Assembly: GCF_900459225.1 (NCBI RefSeq)
Contig: NZ_UHFH01000003.1
Span: forward strand, 526,501-590,500
DNA length: 64,000 nucleotides
Direction of reading: 5' to 3'
DNA from: Streptococcus dysgalactiae subsp. dysgalactiae
Lineage (GTDB): Bacteria > Bacillota > Bacilli > Lactobacillales > Streptococcaceae
The first letter of the stretch is position 1. Every line of letters begins with the position of its first letter. Below are positions 1-8,609 of this stretch, piece after piece. The translations under genes and the position numbers were made by a program. The notes beneath the pieces are model-generated. The model was not told the DNA's origin. It worked only from the letters and a program-made list of their open reading frames with translations, and did not search any database.

Positions 1-647
1 TCAAACAGCCACAAGTAGCGGAGCAAAGCCCAGCAGTAAAGCAAGATGGAGATCTATTGTTTAATGGTGCTGTGCTTAAAAAGACCGTCTTGGATAAAAT
101 CCTAGCTAAGTGCAAAGAGCATGACATCTTGCCAAGCTATGCTATTACAGTCCTACATTTTGAGGGTCTATGGGGTCGATCTGCCGTAGGTCGCTCAGAC
201 AACAACTGGGGCGGCATGACGTGGACAGGTAAAGGAGAGCGTCCAAGCGGCATCACAGTTACCAAAGGTACAGCAAGACCAGTCTCCGAGGGTGGTCATT
301 ATATGCACTATTCAAGTGTTGATGACTTTTTGACAGATTGGTTCTATCTGTTAAGAGCTGGTGGCTCTTACAAGGTTTCAGGAGCTAAGACTTTTAGTGA
401 GGCTGTAAAGGGCATGTTTATCGTTGGTGGCGCTAAATATGACTATGCAGCTAGTGGTTATAATAATTATATTGTAGGCATGTCTAGCAGATTAAAAGCA
501 ATCGAGCAGGAAAATGGACCAATTAACAAGTATGACCAACAGGCCGACATCAGTGCCGAGCAGTCTGACAAGATTGATGTGGTTATTGATAGCCTAGAGA
601 TAACCATTAATGGTGTTACTTACACTGCAACTAAAAAACCAATTTAG
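1..647 (+). CDS. Phage peptidoglycan hydrolase, C-terminal glucosaminidase domain (5' end outside window)
   Basis: The frame is open from base 3 and enters the window inside a linker, so the gene starts upstream; a TTG at 57 is not a convincing start. The visible part carries a glucosaminidase-type lysozyme-like fold with the stretch HFEGLWGRSAVGRSDNNWGG and later GGAKYDYAASGYNNYI, as in bifunctional streptococcal phage lysins of the lambdaSa2 type (endopeptidase plus beta-N-acetylglucosaminidase). It would cut the cell-wall glycan. It is followed by tail-fibre genes rather than directly by toxins, so a tail-associated lysin is an alternative to a true endolysin. The family is fairly sure, the exact role less so. 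Confidence 0.7.
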   Translation, partial: KQPQVAEQSPAVKQDGDLLFNGAVLKKTVLDKILAKCKEHDILPSYAITVLHFEGLWGRSAVGRSDNNWGGMTWTGKGERPSGITVTKGTARPVSEGGHYMHYSSVDDFLTDWFYLLRAGGSYKVSGAKTFSEAVKGMFIVGGAKYDYAASGYNNYIVGMSSRLKAIEQENGPINKYDQQADISAEQSDKIDVVIDSLEITINGVTYTATKKPI

Positions 648-730
648 CAGGTAAAGCTCTAAGATAAGACAAACGCCTTCAGCAATCGCTTGGGGTTGTT
701 TTTTATTATATTTTATTAAAAGGGGGTTAT

Positions 731-1333
731 ATGGGATATAACTCAACCAACCTAAAACAGGTTGACGGTGGCGATGTTATCAAACAAGGTGATACATCGT
801 CACTTTTTAGTTTTAATTTGTTGGACGAAAACAACAACATTATTGATTTAAATGGCAAACAAGCGACGATTTACTTTACACGTAATCGCAAAACCTATCT
901 AACCAAAACAACTGACGTCATTGATAACAAAGTTGATTTTACGATTGATAAAATTTTGGAGATTGGGACGTACTACATTGAGGTACATTGCGCTGGTTAT
1001 GTATTTCCGTCTGACGACAGCGTAACGCTTGAAGTTAGACGGTCTGGGCAAAAATATGTCGTTAGCACTGATTTAATCACAGACACAACTATCCAAAAAT
1101 TATCATCAGATATTGAGTATTTAAAGTCAAAAATGAATCAAAATCAGTATTTATTTGAGCAAGTGTCCCCGCAAACAGAATGGACTATTACACATAATTT
1201 GATTAAGTATCCGTCTGTGACGATTGTTGATAGTGCAGCTAATGAGGTTTTTGGAAGTGTCGAATACATTAGCACATCAAAAATCATCGTTAGGTTCTCA
1301 GCGCCATTTGCTGGCAAAGCCATTTTAAATTAA
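731..1333 (+). CDS. Phage baseplate upper protein, BppU-like N-terminal domain
   Basis: 200 aa. Residues about 15-115 have the pattern of the BppU N-terminal beta-sandwich (GDTSSLFSFNLLDENNNIIDL, then an extended strand-rich part and EVRRSGQKYVV), which anchors side fibres to the baseplate of lactococcal and streptococcal siphophages. A short helical linker (LSSDIEYLKSKMNQ) leads to a C-terminal strand domain around residues 145-200. A near copy of that C-terminal type (TITHNL / TITHSL) closes the next gene. RBS AGGGGG lies just before the ATG. Probable structural role in host recognition; no enzyme motifs are seen. Confidence 0.6.
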   Translation: MGYNSTNLKQVDGGDVIKQGDTSSLFSFNLLDENNNIIDLNGKQATIYFTRNRKTYLTKTTDVIDNKVDFTIDKILEIGTYYIEVHCAGYVFPSDDSVTLEVRRSGQKYVVSTDLITDTTIQKLSSDIEYLKSKMNQNQYLFEQVSPQTEWTITHNLIKYPSVTIVDSAANEVFGSVEYISTSKIIVRFSAPFAGKAILN

Positions 1334-1343
1334 AGGAGATCAC

Positions 1344-2117
1344 ATGAGTACATTTTTAACAAATATTAACCTTAATAAAAACGAGTTGCAAAATGCAGTC
1401 GTGCAAAATTTAGGGTCAGAACCGCAAGAGCCAAAATCTGGTCAATTTTATTACGACAGTGTCGCTAATAAGCTTAAAATCTATAACGGGTCGTCTTGGA
1501 TTGTTTTAGATCAACAAACAGCTGATAATATTGTTAATCTCATTAATGCTGGTGGCTCTAAAATTGACAAATCAAAAGTAGATGGACTTGAAGAGGCAAT
1601 CAATCAAGCATCAATGACAGGGCAAGCTATTGCTGCGGCTTTAAATGGCGATACAGGTGGCATTACTGTTAACCAAGACAAAATTACAGGGCTTACAGAC
1701 AAATTGGCTGAAATTGCGACTAATAAAGCCTCAGCGACACAAGAATCGCAAGACGCTCTTAGGCAAGCCAAAGAATTTGTAACTCAACAAATTGCAGCGC
1801 TTGTCGATAGCGCATCTGAAGAGTATAACACTTTTAAAGAGTTAGAGACCTTTATTAAACAAAATGCGGGAGGTCTTGCAGCAATCTCAAATGTAGCCAA
1901 AAAAATTAGTAAAACGTTTGGCGATGCACAAGCCAAAGAATTTACAATCACACATAGCCTCAACACTCGTGACGTCAACGTTACTATCCGTGAAACTAAT
2001 TCTCCTTATGCAATTGTGTATGCGGATATTAAAGTTACAGACGAAAACAACATCTTAATCGCAACAGGTGCAGAAGTGCCTACGCTAAATCAGTATACTG
2101 TGACAATTACTGGGTAG
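1344..2117 (+). CDS. Phage tail-fibre / receptor-binding structural protein
   Basis: 257 aa, ten bases after the previous gene with RBS AAAGGAGATC. The N-terminal third (residues about 25-55, EPKSGQFYYDSVANKLKIYNGSSW) is a motif common in phage tail fibres. The middle is helical and Ala/Gln-rich, probably a trimeric coiled coil. The last 65 residues form a beta-rich tip starting FTITHSLNTRDV that resembles the C-terminus of the preceding protein. It forms a compact tail cassette with its neighbours. The receptor is unknown. Confidence 0.6.
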   Translation: MSTFLTNINLNKNELQNAVVQNLGSEPQEPKSGQFYYDSVANKLKIYNGSSWIVLDQQTADNIVNLINAGGSKIDKSKVDGLEEAINQASMTGQAIAAALNGDTGGITVNQDKITGLTDKLAEIATNKASATQESQDALRQAKEFVTQQIAALVDSASEEYNTFKELETFIKQNAGGLAAISNVAKKISKTFGDAQAKEFTITHSLNTRDVNVTIRETNSPYAIVYADIKVTDENNILIATGAEVPTLNQYTVTITG

Positions 2118-2126
2118 GAGGTCGCT

Positions 2127-2303
2127 ATGAAATATATTGGCAACTCACAACTCGCAAAAGACCTTGTAACAAAAGATTATGTCGACGATAAAACTGCTGA
2201 CTTTATTACCAAGGGCGATTTTACAGGTATTGCGGTAGCCAAAATCATTACAGATGCTAGTCAAGCGACTGACAGTAATGTGCTCTATTTGGTCAAGGAG
2301 TGA
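2127..2303 (+). CDS. Small phage tail-cassette protein, 58 aa
   Basis: 58 codons from ATG 2127 (RBS TAGGAGG) to TGA 2303, ending five bases before the next start. The product begins MKYIGNSQLAKDLVTKDYVDD and has a 'KDYVD' element often found in phage tail proteins, where such a sequence starts a fibre shaft. Tight packing and good ribosome-binding sites on both sides support a real gene. The function is unknown beyond membership of the tail module. Confidence 0.6.
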   Translation: MKYIGNSQLAKDLVTKDYVDDKTADFITKGDFTGIAVAKIITDASQATDSNVLYLVKE

Positions 2304-2307
2304 TTAA

Positions 2308-3234
2308 ATGGTGCAAAAATCTTTATATACGTCGTCTTATACGTCGGTTAGCGTCAAAGAGGTTACAAAAACCCTATCTTTTGGCTCAAATACAACCCTT
2401 GCAAAAATGCAAGAAGGAGAGCTTTACATAAAGCAATATAGCGATACTGCTTATGACAGCAATGACTTACTAGATTTTTATTATACCGACGGTGATAATA
2501 TCTGGTATTTTAAATCGCGAAAATCTCAGGCTTGGGATGATTATGGCTTATTGACAGGGAAAAGCTCATCATCTTCGGACACCTCATTAGGCCTAAAACT
2601 TTCCAAAAACGGCGAAAAGGCAGAGGGTCGGTTACAGAGCAGATGGACAGTCTGGCACATTAATAGCGACGGCTCGACGGATGACAGTAGAATTTCAGCG
2701 TCGGAAATGATAACTTTTGAGCCTTATGTCAAAAATACTGATATTAGCGACTACCAAAATGGCAATGTTGTCAGTATTTTTTATAAGGATATGGATGGCG
2801 CTGTTTGGACGTTTAATGCGAATAAAAAATACGTCATAAAAAAAATGAGTTACTTTGTACCAGAGCAGGAAAAAGATAACGTTGTTGATTTTAGAGGTGT
2901 GGCGGCTGTTATATACAATAGTCAACACATCAAGCAGATTATTTATAATCACGAAGTTGTCTGGTCAAAACTAATTAAACCAATTACTGTTAACGAGCTA
3001 TCTATTCAGGTACAAAACAACAGTGCATCCATAATCATTTACGAGCGTAATTATAGCCTTGGCTTTTTCAAAGAAAATTACGGGGATATATCAAGTTTTG
3101 TGATAGATGGTAATAACTACAAAGTAACAGAGCAGCTTCAAATGTCTGACAGAGGAACATTTTTAATTATCTATGGCCCAGTTGACGGACAGTCTTTTGA
3201 CAGAGCAAGCAAAACTGTCACTTTTAACTTTTAA
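2308..3234 (+). CDS. Phage tail / host-recognition protein, unknown family
   Basis: 308 aa, last gene of the tail cassette, followed by a strong terminator. It is Ser-, Tyr- and Asp-rich with repeated aromatic motifs (DNIWYFKSRKSQAWDDYG at about 70-87; GAVWTFNANKKYVIKKM at about 170-186), suggesting several small beta domains. There is no signal peptide or membrane segment. Position and composition suggest a receptor-binding or baseplate tip protein. I do not recognise the family, and C-terminal variability would be expected if it binds host carbohydrate. Confidence 0.5.
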   Translation: MVQKSLYTSSYTSVSVKEVTKTLSFGSNTTLAKMQEGELYIKQYSDTAYDSNDLLDFYYTDGDNIWYFKSRKSQAWDDYGLLTGKSSSSSDTSLGLKLSKNGEKAEGRLQSRWTVWHINSDGSTDDSRISASEMITFEPYVKNTDISDYQNGNVVSIFYKDMDGAVWTFNANKKYVIKKMSYFVPEQEKDNVVDFRGVAAVIYNSQHIKQIIYNHEVVWSKLIKPITVNELSIQVQNNSASIIIYERNYSLGFFKENYGDISSFVIDGNNYKVTEQLQMSDRGTFLIIYGPVDGQSFDRASKTVTFNF

Positions 3235-3246
3235 CAATAAAAAACC

Positions 3247-3277
3247 AACCGCTCTCTTGATTGAGGGCGGTTTTTTT
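3247..3277 (+). terminator. Rho-independent terminator after phage tail cassette
   Basis: Nine-pair stem ACCGCTCTC / GAGGGCGGT with a six-base loop, followed by seven T. It ends the tail operon and separates it from the toxin genes. Confidence 0.85.
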
Positions 3278-3297
3278 GTGTTTTTTTAAAATTATAG

Positions 3298-3325
3298 TTG
3301 AATTATTATTTAAATATAGTATACT
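3298..3325 (+). promoter_or_regulatory. Promoter of first superantigen gene
   Basis: TTGAAT, 16-base spacer, TATACT, just after the tail terminator and about 43 bases before the toxin ATG. This fits toxins being transcribed independently of the late phage operon. Confidence 0.6.
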
Positions 3326-3368
3326 TGCTAAGTAAATTGATTAAATTTAAAAAATATTAGGAGAAAAA

Positions 3369-4085
3369 ATGAAAAAAAATACCTTGGCTTTGCTATTCCT
3401 TGTGTGTGTATCGCTTACCCTATGCACTACTGAGAGTGTCTTTTCAGATGCTGTGTTGGTTAATAGCGAATTAAAAAATATCTATATGAAAGATGTAATT
3501 AATAAAACCAATATGAAGATAACAAAGAAAATTGGCACCCAGCTAATATTTAATACGAATGAAAAAACTAGAGTCTGGGATGATGATAATTATAATAAAG
3601 TTATATCTAGCAATGTTTCTCCAGCGCAAGAAAGACGTTTTAAGGAAGAAGAAGAAGTTGATATTTATGCTCTAATAAAATCCTACAGTGTGATATGTAA
3701 GGAACAATATAATTATGTTGATGGAGGTTTGATAAAAACAAGTGACAGAGAAAAACTTGATTCAACAATATATATGAATATTTTTGGGGAACAGATACCG
3801 CTAAAAGAGCAATCAAAATATAAAATCACATTTCAGAATAAGTTTGTAACTTTTCAAGAAATTGATGTTAGACTTAGGAAAAGTTTGATGAGCGATAATA
3901 GAATAAAGTTATATGAACATAACTCAATTTGTAAAAAAGGGTATTGGGGAATTCATTACAAAGATAATACAACAAAGTTTACCGATTTATTCACCCATCC
4001 TAACTATACAGATAACGAAACAATTGATATGAGTAAAGTTAGTCACTTTGATGTTTACTTAAACGAAGAATTTTCTAAAAATTAA
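3369..4085 (+). CDS. Streptococcal superantigen of the SpeM/SpeL/SpeC type
   Basis: 238 aa with a cleavable signal peptide (hydrophobic about 5-20, likely cut near Ser26). The mature part shows an OB-fold half followed by a beta-grasp half. Family marks are VTFQEIDVRLRKSL and the C-terminal HFD zinc site (SHFDVYL), used by SpeC-type toxins to bind the MHC class II beta chain. Such exotoxins crosslink MHC II and T-cell receptor V-beta chains. RBS TTAGGAGAAAAA precedes the ATG. GC is lower than in core neighbours, as for phage-borne toxins. By size and pairing I think of SpeM, but I cannot separate SpeM from SpeL by eye. Confidence 0.8.
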   Translation: MKKNTLALLFLVCVSLTLCTTESVFSDAVLVNSELKNIYMKDVINKTNMKITKKIGTQLIFNTNEKTRVWDDDNYNKVISSNVSPAQERRFKEEEEVDIYALIKSYSVICKEQYNYVDGGLIKTSDREKLDSTIYMNIFGEQIPLKEQSKYKITFQNKFVTFQEIDVRLRKSLMSDNRIKLYEHNSICKKGYWGIHYKDNTTKFTDLFTHPNYTDNETIDMSKVSHFDVYLNEEFSKN

Positions 4086-4362
4086 CGGTCGAATGCTATT
4101 TTAATTTAATTTTTAGTCTATTTAAACAGATTTTGATGAATTAGGCGGTTTTAGTAGACTTCGAGGCATCACTATCGGTCAAAAGTCAGTCAACCGAGGA
4201 ATATGATAAAACCGCTCAGACTGATTTCTGTGCGTTATAGAATCAGTTTATTATCTTTTAAGAAGTCTGCTCAAGTACTTCTGATTTAAGCACTTTGAGG
4301 TTCAAGTTCAAAAAACATAGTTTCATGGCTATATTGATTTATTAAGGAGAATAATAAGATAA
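4086..4362. other. Non-coding interval between two superantigen genes
   Basis: 277 bases without a convincing gene. It must carry the promoter of the second toxin; I see no clear -35/-10 pair. A ribosome-binding site AAGGAGA lies at 4344-4350, before the frame-breaking ATG at 4363. Confidence 0.5.
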
Positions 4363-4393
4363 ATGAGAATTTTTTTTACGTCAGAATTGTCGT

Positions 4394-5152
4394 TTGGTTA
4401 ATATGTCAACTACTTTTTTTATAGTAGTATTGTCATTGGTGGTATTTTCTGTTAGGATGGTTTCTGCGGAGGGGACTATTAATATTAAGGATATATACTC
4501 TCCAAGGTGGGATGTAGATAAAACATTATCCCCTACTACCTTAAGAGAAATTTATAATAGAGATACTATAAAAAAAGAGAATAAACCCGTTACTGGAAAA
4601 AGAGGGACGCAAGTTATTATAGATGCTCAGCATAAAACTAAAGTATGGGAATTTGATGATTATAATTTTATAATATCAAGTAACCTATACCCATCTGTAG
4701 AAGGTAAATTTAATGTTGGAGATAATGTCGATATTTTTGGTCTTGCATTATCGGCTGAAGTATTTTCAAAAGATCAAATACATTCAATCAATGGTGGTCT
4801 CGTTAAAGTTAATGAGAGAAAAGGAGCTGGAAAAACGATTTACATGAACGTTTTTATTGATGGGCATAAGAAAGATGAGACCTCGAAATATAAAATAACT
4901 TTTGAAAAATCTCCCGTTACCTTCCAGGAGGTTGATGTTAGATTGAGAAAATCATTTATGCAGAACGATGAAATAAAACTTTATCAGTATGGTTCCAAAG
5001 TTCTATCTGGAAACTGGGAATTTCACGGCTCAGGCGAGAACGAGGAAGGTGCTGACTTATTTAAATACCCAGATTATAGATATAATAATTTGATAGATAT
5101 AGACAAAAAGAGTCATATTGATGTCTATCTATTCACAAACAAAGAAAATTAG
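4394..5152 (+). CDS. Second superantigen (SpeL/SpeM type), start disrupted by a T-tract frameshift
   Basis: The open frame runs from TTG 4394 or ATG 4403 and encodes about 250 aa: signal peptide (FFIVVLSLVVFSVRMVSA), OB-fold half, then VTFQEVDVRLRKSFM and a C-terminal HID zinc motif (SHIDVYL). It resembles the first toxin throughout. Neither start has a ribosome-binding site. A good RBS (AAGGAGA, 4344-4350) leads to ATG 4363, which opens a 12-codon frame that stops at once. Deleting one T from the eight-T run at 4370-4377 would join that ATG in frame and give a longer N-terminus. The gene may therefore be silenced, phase variable, or poorly translated; sequencing error is also possible. Confidence 0.75.
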   Translation: MVNMSTTFFIVVLSLVVFSVRMVSAEGTINIKDIYSPRWDVDKTLSPTTLREIYNRDTIKKENKPVTGKRGTQVIIDAQHKTKVWEFDDYNFIISSNLYPSVEGKFNVGDNVDIFGLALSAEVFSKDQIHSINGGLVKVNERKGAGKTIYMNVFIDGHKKDETSKYKITFEKSPVTFQEVDVRLRKSFMQNDEIKLYQYGSKVLSGNWEFHGSGENEEGADLFKYPDYRYNNLIDIDKKSHIDVYLFTNKEN

Positions 5153-5175
5153 TTAGTATCAAGAAACCAAGGAAT

Positions 5176-5201
5176 ACCCTCTTAATTGAGGGCGTTTTTT
5201 T
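5176..5201 (+). terminator. Terminator after second superantigen gene
   Basis: Short stem CCCTC / GAGGG with a TTAATT loop, then a run of seven T. Its loop and arm resemble the terminator of the tail cassette. Confidence 0.7.
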
Positions 5202-5268
5202 GTTCGGTACATATAAATGTGTCCAATATACCAGATTTTTACGAATAATAAGATAAGGAGGATAAAAA

Positions 5269-5451
5269 ATGCTAACATACGATGAATTTAAGCAGGCAAT
5301 TGATGACGGATATATCACAGGAGGCACAGTTATGATCGTGCGCAAAAACGGACAGATTTTTGATTATGTGTTGCCGAATGAGGAGATAAGAGATTGGGAG
5401 GTTGTGACAGAGGAGAGGGTGAAAGAGGTGATGTGGGAATTAGACAAATAA
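5269..5451 (+). CDS. prx: Paratox, prophage-encoded ComR inhibitor
   Basis: 60 aa, RBS AAGGAGG seven bases before the ATG. The sequence (MLTYDEFKQAIDDGYITGGT, then VMIVRKNGQIFDYVLP) is that of paratox, a small conserved protein found next to toxin genes at the attachment end of S. pyogenes prophages. Paratox is known to bind the competence regulator ComR and block induction of natural transformation; its linkage to phage toxins has led to the idea that it marks or protects the toxin cassette. Here it is the last prophage gene before ftsK, as expected. It has its own small transcription unit. Identification is firm. Confidence 0.9.
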   Translation: MLTYDEFKQAIDDGYITGGTVMIVRKNGQIFDYVLPNEEIRDWEVVTEERVKEVMWELDK

Positions 5452-5623
5452 AAAAAGACCTCGTCCAGAAGTCGGGGAATAGTCGGGGAGCGGTGTGTAG
5501 ATATACTGATTTAAAGGTATTATGATATAATGATATTATGGCTAAAAGAACACAAAGGAAAAAAGCGCACCTAAAAAGCGCTTAACGAAGGCAGAAATTG
5601 AAAGGCAACGTGCTATTAAAAGG
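5452..5623 (+). other. Prophage/chromosome junction and frameshifted 5' end of ftsK
   Basis: After paratox come a G-rich stretch with two copies of GTCGGGGA(A/G), an extended -10 (TATAAT, 5526-5531) and ATG 5538. From that ATG the frame reads M-A-K-R-T-Q-R-K-K and stops after 15 codons. The ftsK frame from about 5567 on encodes [19 protein letters not shown], which is the known N-terminus of streptococcal FtsK. One extra A in the six-A run at 5559-5564 would restore the frame. TATAAT lies only seven bases before the ATG, so the message could be nearly leaderless. The attachment core is probably here, but a second copy is needed to define it. Confidence 0.6.
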
Positions 5624-7945
5624 ATGGTTTCATCTATTTTAATTGCTCTCTTGCTTGTTTTTGCGATGATTCGACTAGGCGTTTTTGGGATTACCGCTTA
5701 TAATGTCATTCGTTTTATGGTAGGTAGCCTAGCTTATCCGTTTATGCTAGCAATTTTGGTTTACCTCTTTTTCTTTAAGTGGTTACGCCAGAAAGATGGT
5801 GTTATTGCTGGATTTATCATTGTTTTTATCGGGTTGTTAATTGAATGGCATGCCTACCTGTTTGCCATGCCCAAAATGCTTAACCAGGATGTTTTTAGAG
5901 GGACAGCTAGTCTTATCACTAGAGATTTAATGGCTTTTCGTGTGACGGAATTCGTAGGTGGGGGGATGTTTGGTGCTCTTCTCTACAAACCAGTGGCTTT
6001 TCTTTTTTCAAACATTGGTTCTTACTTTATTGGCTTCCTGTTTATTCTGCTAGGTCTATTTTTAATGACACCTTGGGACATCTATGATGTGAGTCATTTT
6101 GTGAAAGAGGCTGTTAACAAACTAGCAATGGCTTATCAGGAAAATAAAGAAAAGTGTTTTATCAAGCGAGAAGAGCGTCGGTTACTAGCTGAGCAAGAGG
6201 CTCTAGAGAAGCGAGCACAAGAGGAAGAAAAACGTCTGGCAGAATTGACGGTTGATCCTGAGACGGGAGAGATTGTTGAGAATAGTCAGTCTCAAGCCAT
6301 CTATAACTTGGCTGATGATATGATAACAGAGCCAGAAATTCTTTCTTATGATAGTCACCTTAAAGACGATGAGACAAGCTTGTTTGATCAAGAAGACTTT
6401 GCTTACGCTGAAGAGGAAATTGAGGCTGAGGACAACCAGTTAACTGCTTTAGGATCTTTTGAAGATGAGATGGATATTGATGAACCTGTTGAAGTTGATT
6501 TCACACCGAAAACCAATCTTTTTTATAAACTCCCAACGATTGATTTATTTGCAGCGGATAAGCCAAAAAATCAGTCCAAAGAGAAAAACTTAGTCCGTAA
6601 AAACATCAAGGTGCTTGAAGATACCTTCCAAAGTTTTGGGATTGATGTCAAGGTAGAGCGAGCAGAAATCGGGCCTTCCGTCACCAAATATGAAATCAAA
6701 CTAGCTGTCGGGGTCCGAGTTAATCGTATTTCAAATCTTGCTGATGATTTGGCGCTTGCTCTGGCTGCTAAAGATGTTCGTATTGAAGCCCCTATTCCTG
6801 GGAAGTCTCTCGTTGGGATTGAGGTGCCAAATTCCGAAATTGCCACCGTTTCTTTCCGTGAGCTCTGGGAACAGTCCAACACATCAGACGATAAACTTTT
6901 AGAAGTTCCTCTAGGAAAGGCTGTTAATGGCAGTGCTAGAAGTTTTGATTTGACACGCATGCCTCATCTACTTGTAGCTGGTTCTACGGGTTCGGGTAAA
7001 TCGGTTGCTGTTAATGGCATTATTTCAAGTATTCTGATGAAGGCTAGACCAGACCAAGTGAAATTTTTGATGGTCGACCCTAAGATGGTTGAGTTGTCTG
7101 TTTATAATGATATTCCCCATTTGCTGATTCCAGTAGTGACCAATCCTCGTAAAGCCAGCAAGGCGTTGCAAAAAGTCGTTGACGAAATGGAAAACCGCTA
7201 TGAACTCTTTAGTAAGGTTGGGGTTCGAAATATTGCTGGTTACAATGCAAAAGTTGAGGATTACAATAGGCAATCTGAGCAAAAACAAATACCTTTACCA
7301 TTGATTGTGGTTATTGTGGATGAGTTAGCTGATTTGATGATGGTGGCTAGTAAAGAAGTAGAAGACGCTATTATCCGTCTGGGACAAAAGGCGCGTGCGG
7401 CAGGTATTCATATGATTCTTGCAACCCAAAGACCATCTGTGGATGTTATTTCTGGACTGATTAAGGCCAATGTGCCATCCCGTATTGCATTTGCCGTATC
7501 TTCAGGAACAGATAGTCGAACGATTCTGGATGAAAATGGCGCTGAAAAGCTCTTAGGACGTGGAGACATGCTCTTTAAGCCGATTGATGAAAATCACCCT
7601 GTTCGTCTGCAAGGCTCTTTCATCTCAGATGATGATGTGGAACGAATTGTAAACTTTATCAAAGACCAAGCTGAAGCTGATTATGACGATAGTTTTGATC
7701 CTGGTGAAGTTAGCGACAATGATCCTGGTTTTTCTGGAAATGGCGGAGCTGCTGAAGGCGATCCTCTTTTTGAAGAAGCAAAAGTTTTAGTGTTAGAGAC
7801 ACAAAAGGCCAGTGCCTCAATGATTCAAAGGCGTTTATCGGTCGGATTCAATCGTGCCACGCGCTTGATGGATGAATTGGAAGAAGCAGGTGTTATCGGC
7901 CCAGCAGAAGGAACTAAACCTCGTAAAGTATTGCAAACAAACTAA
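5624..7945 (+). CDS. ftsK: DNA translocase FtsK/SpoIIIE
   Basis: 773 aa from the first in-frame ATG; the family member in S. pyogenes is about 801 aa, and the missing 29 residues lie upstream in a frameshifted stretch. Order: four membrane helices (about 1-155), an acidic/basic linker to about 310, the RecA-like motor with Walker A ([14 protein letters not shown], about 455) and Walker B ([14 protein letters not shown], about 565), and a C-terminal gamma winged helix ([28 protein letters not shown]). FtsK sits at the septum and moves chromosome ends towards dif for XerS recombination. The gene is followed by a strong terminator. ATG 5624 has a poor RBS spacing (AAAAGG directly before it), so expression from this start is uncertain. 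Confidence 0.9.
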   Translation: MVSSILIALLLVFAMIRLGVFGITAYNVIRFMVGSLAYPFMLAILVYLFFFKWLRQKDGVIAGFIIVFIGLLIEWHAYLFAMPKMLNQDVFRGTASLITRDLMAFRVTEFVGGGMFGALLYKPVAFLFSNIGSYFIGFLFILLGLFLMTPWDIYDVSHFVKEAVNKLAMAYQENKEKCFIKREERRLLAEQEALEKRAQEEEKRLAELTVDPETGEIVENSQSQAIYNLADDMITEPEILSYDSHLKDDETSLFDQEDFAYAEEEIEAEDNQLTALGSFEDEMDIDEPVEVDFTPKTNLFYKLPTIDLFAADKPKNQSKEKNLVRKNIKVLEDTFQSFGIDVKVERAEIGPSVTKYEIKLAVGVRVNRISNLADDLALALAAKDVRIEAPIPGKSLVGIEVPNSEIATVSFRELWEQSNTSDDKLLEVPLGKAVNGSARSFDLTRMPHLLVAGSTGSGKSVAVNGIISSILMKARPDQVKFLMVDPKMVELSVYNDIPHLLIPVVTNPRKASKALQKVVDEMENRYELFSKVGVRNIAGYNAKVEDYNRQSEQKQIPLPLIVVIVDELADLMMVASKEVEDAIIRLGQKARAAGIHMILATQRPSVDVISGLIKANVPSRIAFAVSSGTDSRTILDENGAEKLLGRGDMLFKPIDENHPVRLQGSFISDDDVERIVNFIKDQAEADYDDSFDPGEVSDNDPGFSGNGGAAEGDPLFEEAKVLVLETQKASASMIQRRLSVGFNRATRLMDELEEAGVIGPAEGTKPRKVLQTN

Positions 7946-7986
7946 AAGAACCTGACGTCTCATCATGAGATGTCAGGTTCTTTTTT
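7946..7986. terminator. Bidirectional terminator between ftsK and the DUF3397 gene
   Basis: Long stem AGAACCTGACGTCTCA / TGAGATGTCAGGTTCT with A-run on the left and six T on the right. It serves the convergent genes on both sides. Confidence 0.85.
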
Positions 7987-8013
7987 GTGATGTCAGGTCA
8001 ACTGATGAGATGC

Positions 8014-8367
8014 CTAGGCTAGTGTAAAAATAAAGATAACTAAAACAAGGTAGAAAATAAAGGTGACTAAAAAGCCAACTCGCCAAAATAACTTCAAGAA
8101 GCGATGGTAAGAGAACAACTGAGTTCGAACGATCAGCAGTAGTGAAATGATGATGGCTAGCAGGGACATGATAATAAGATAATAAGGCAGTAAATTATGG
8201 GTAAAAAATTTTCCTGAGACAAGTACAATTTCTATTGCAAAGAGAAAAAGTGCGACATCTGGAAATTTAAGTCCCTTTTTATTAAGTTTCAAAAGAGAGG
8301 TCACAATTATAGCAAAAAGAGGCGTCAATATCAGGAAAGCTAAGGCAGTTAATTTATAGATCATCAT
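8014..8367 (-). CDS. DUF3397 family membrane protein
   Basis: 117 aa with four hydrophobic helices (about 5-25, 35-55, 60-82 and 92-115) and a positive loop (LLKLNKKGLKFPD). Size and helix layout are those of the uncharacterised DUF3397 family of lactic acid bacteria and streptococci. It is monocistronic and convergent with ftsK, sharing the terminator at 7946-7986. No catalytic residues are visible and no function is known. Confidence 0.65.
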   Translation of the reverse strand: MMIYKLTALAFLILTPLFAIIVTSLLKLNKKGLKFPDVALFLFAIEIVLVSGKFFTHNLLPYYLIIMSLLAIIISLLLIVRTQLFSYHRFLKLFWRVGFLVTFIFYLVLVIFIFTLA

Positions 8368-8502
8368 AGGTCTATTTTATACTCAAATAGATCTCTTGTA
8401 AACTAATACTTGCCTGTTGGGATAGAAAATCATCTCTGATAGGAGAAGAGCCTGCTCCAATTTAAAAATGAAAAGAGACGTCAGGTATTTTGAAGAAAAG
8501 AC

Positions 8503-8530
8503 TTGATTTATTTTGACAATAAGCTATAAT
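8503..8530 (+). promoter_or_regulatory. Promoter of the rplK-rplA operon
   Basis: TTGATT, 16-base spacer, TATAAT, about 80 bases upstream of the rplK start. The leader between them could carry regulation of ribosomal protein synthesis. Confidence 0.6.
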
Positions 8531-8609
8531 GGTAAGGTATGCGATTTGCATATCTGTGGGAGGTAAAAATCTTAATTACCGCCAAAACCACAACAGGAGG
8601 ATTTTTAAA

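Larger units (their letters stand above)
1..5537. mobile_element. 3' end of an integrated prophage (tail module, lysin end, superantigens, paratox)
   Basis: The stretch runs from a cut-off lysin-type gene through tail-fibre genes to two superantigen genes and paratox, then stops at ftsK. In streptococcal prophages the toxin genes and paratox sit at the attachment end, which matches this order. The integrase, repressor and head genes lie outside the window. The exact attachment core cannot be defined without the other end; the boundary is placed by inference between the paratox stop (5451) and the ftsK region (5538). Confidence 0.85.

Noticed and set aside
5133..5345. Minus-strand frame of 70 codons next to paratox
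   Set aside because: It is antisense to paratox and a terminator, without RBS.
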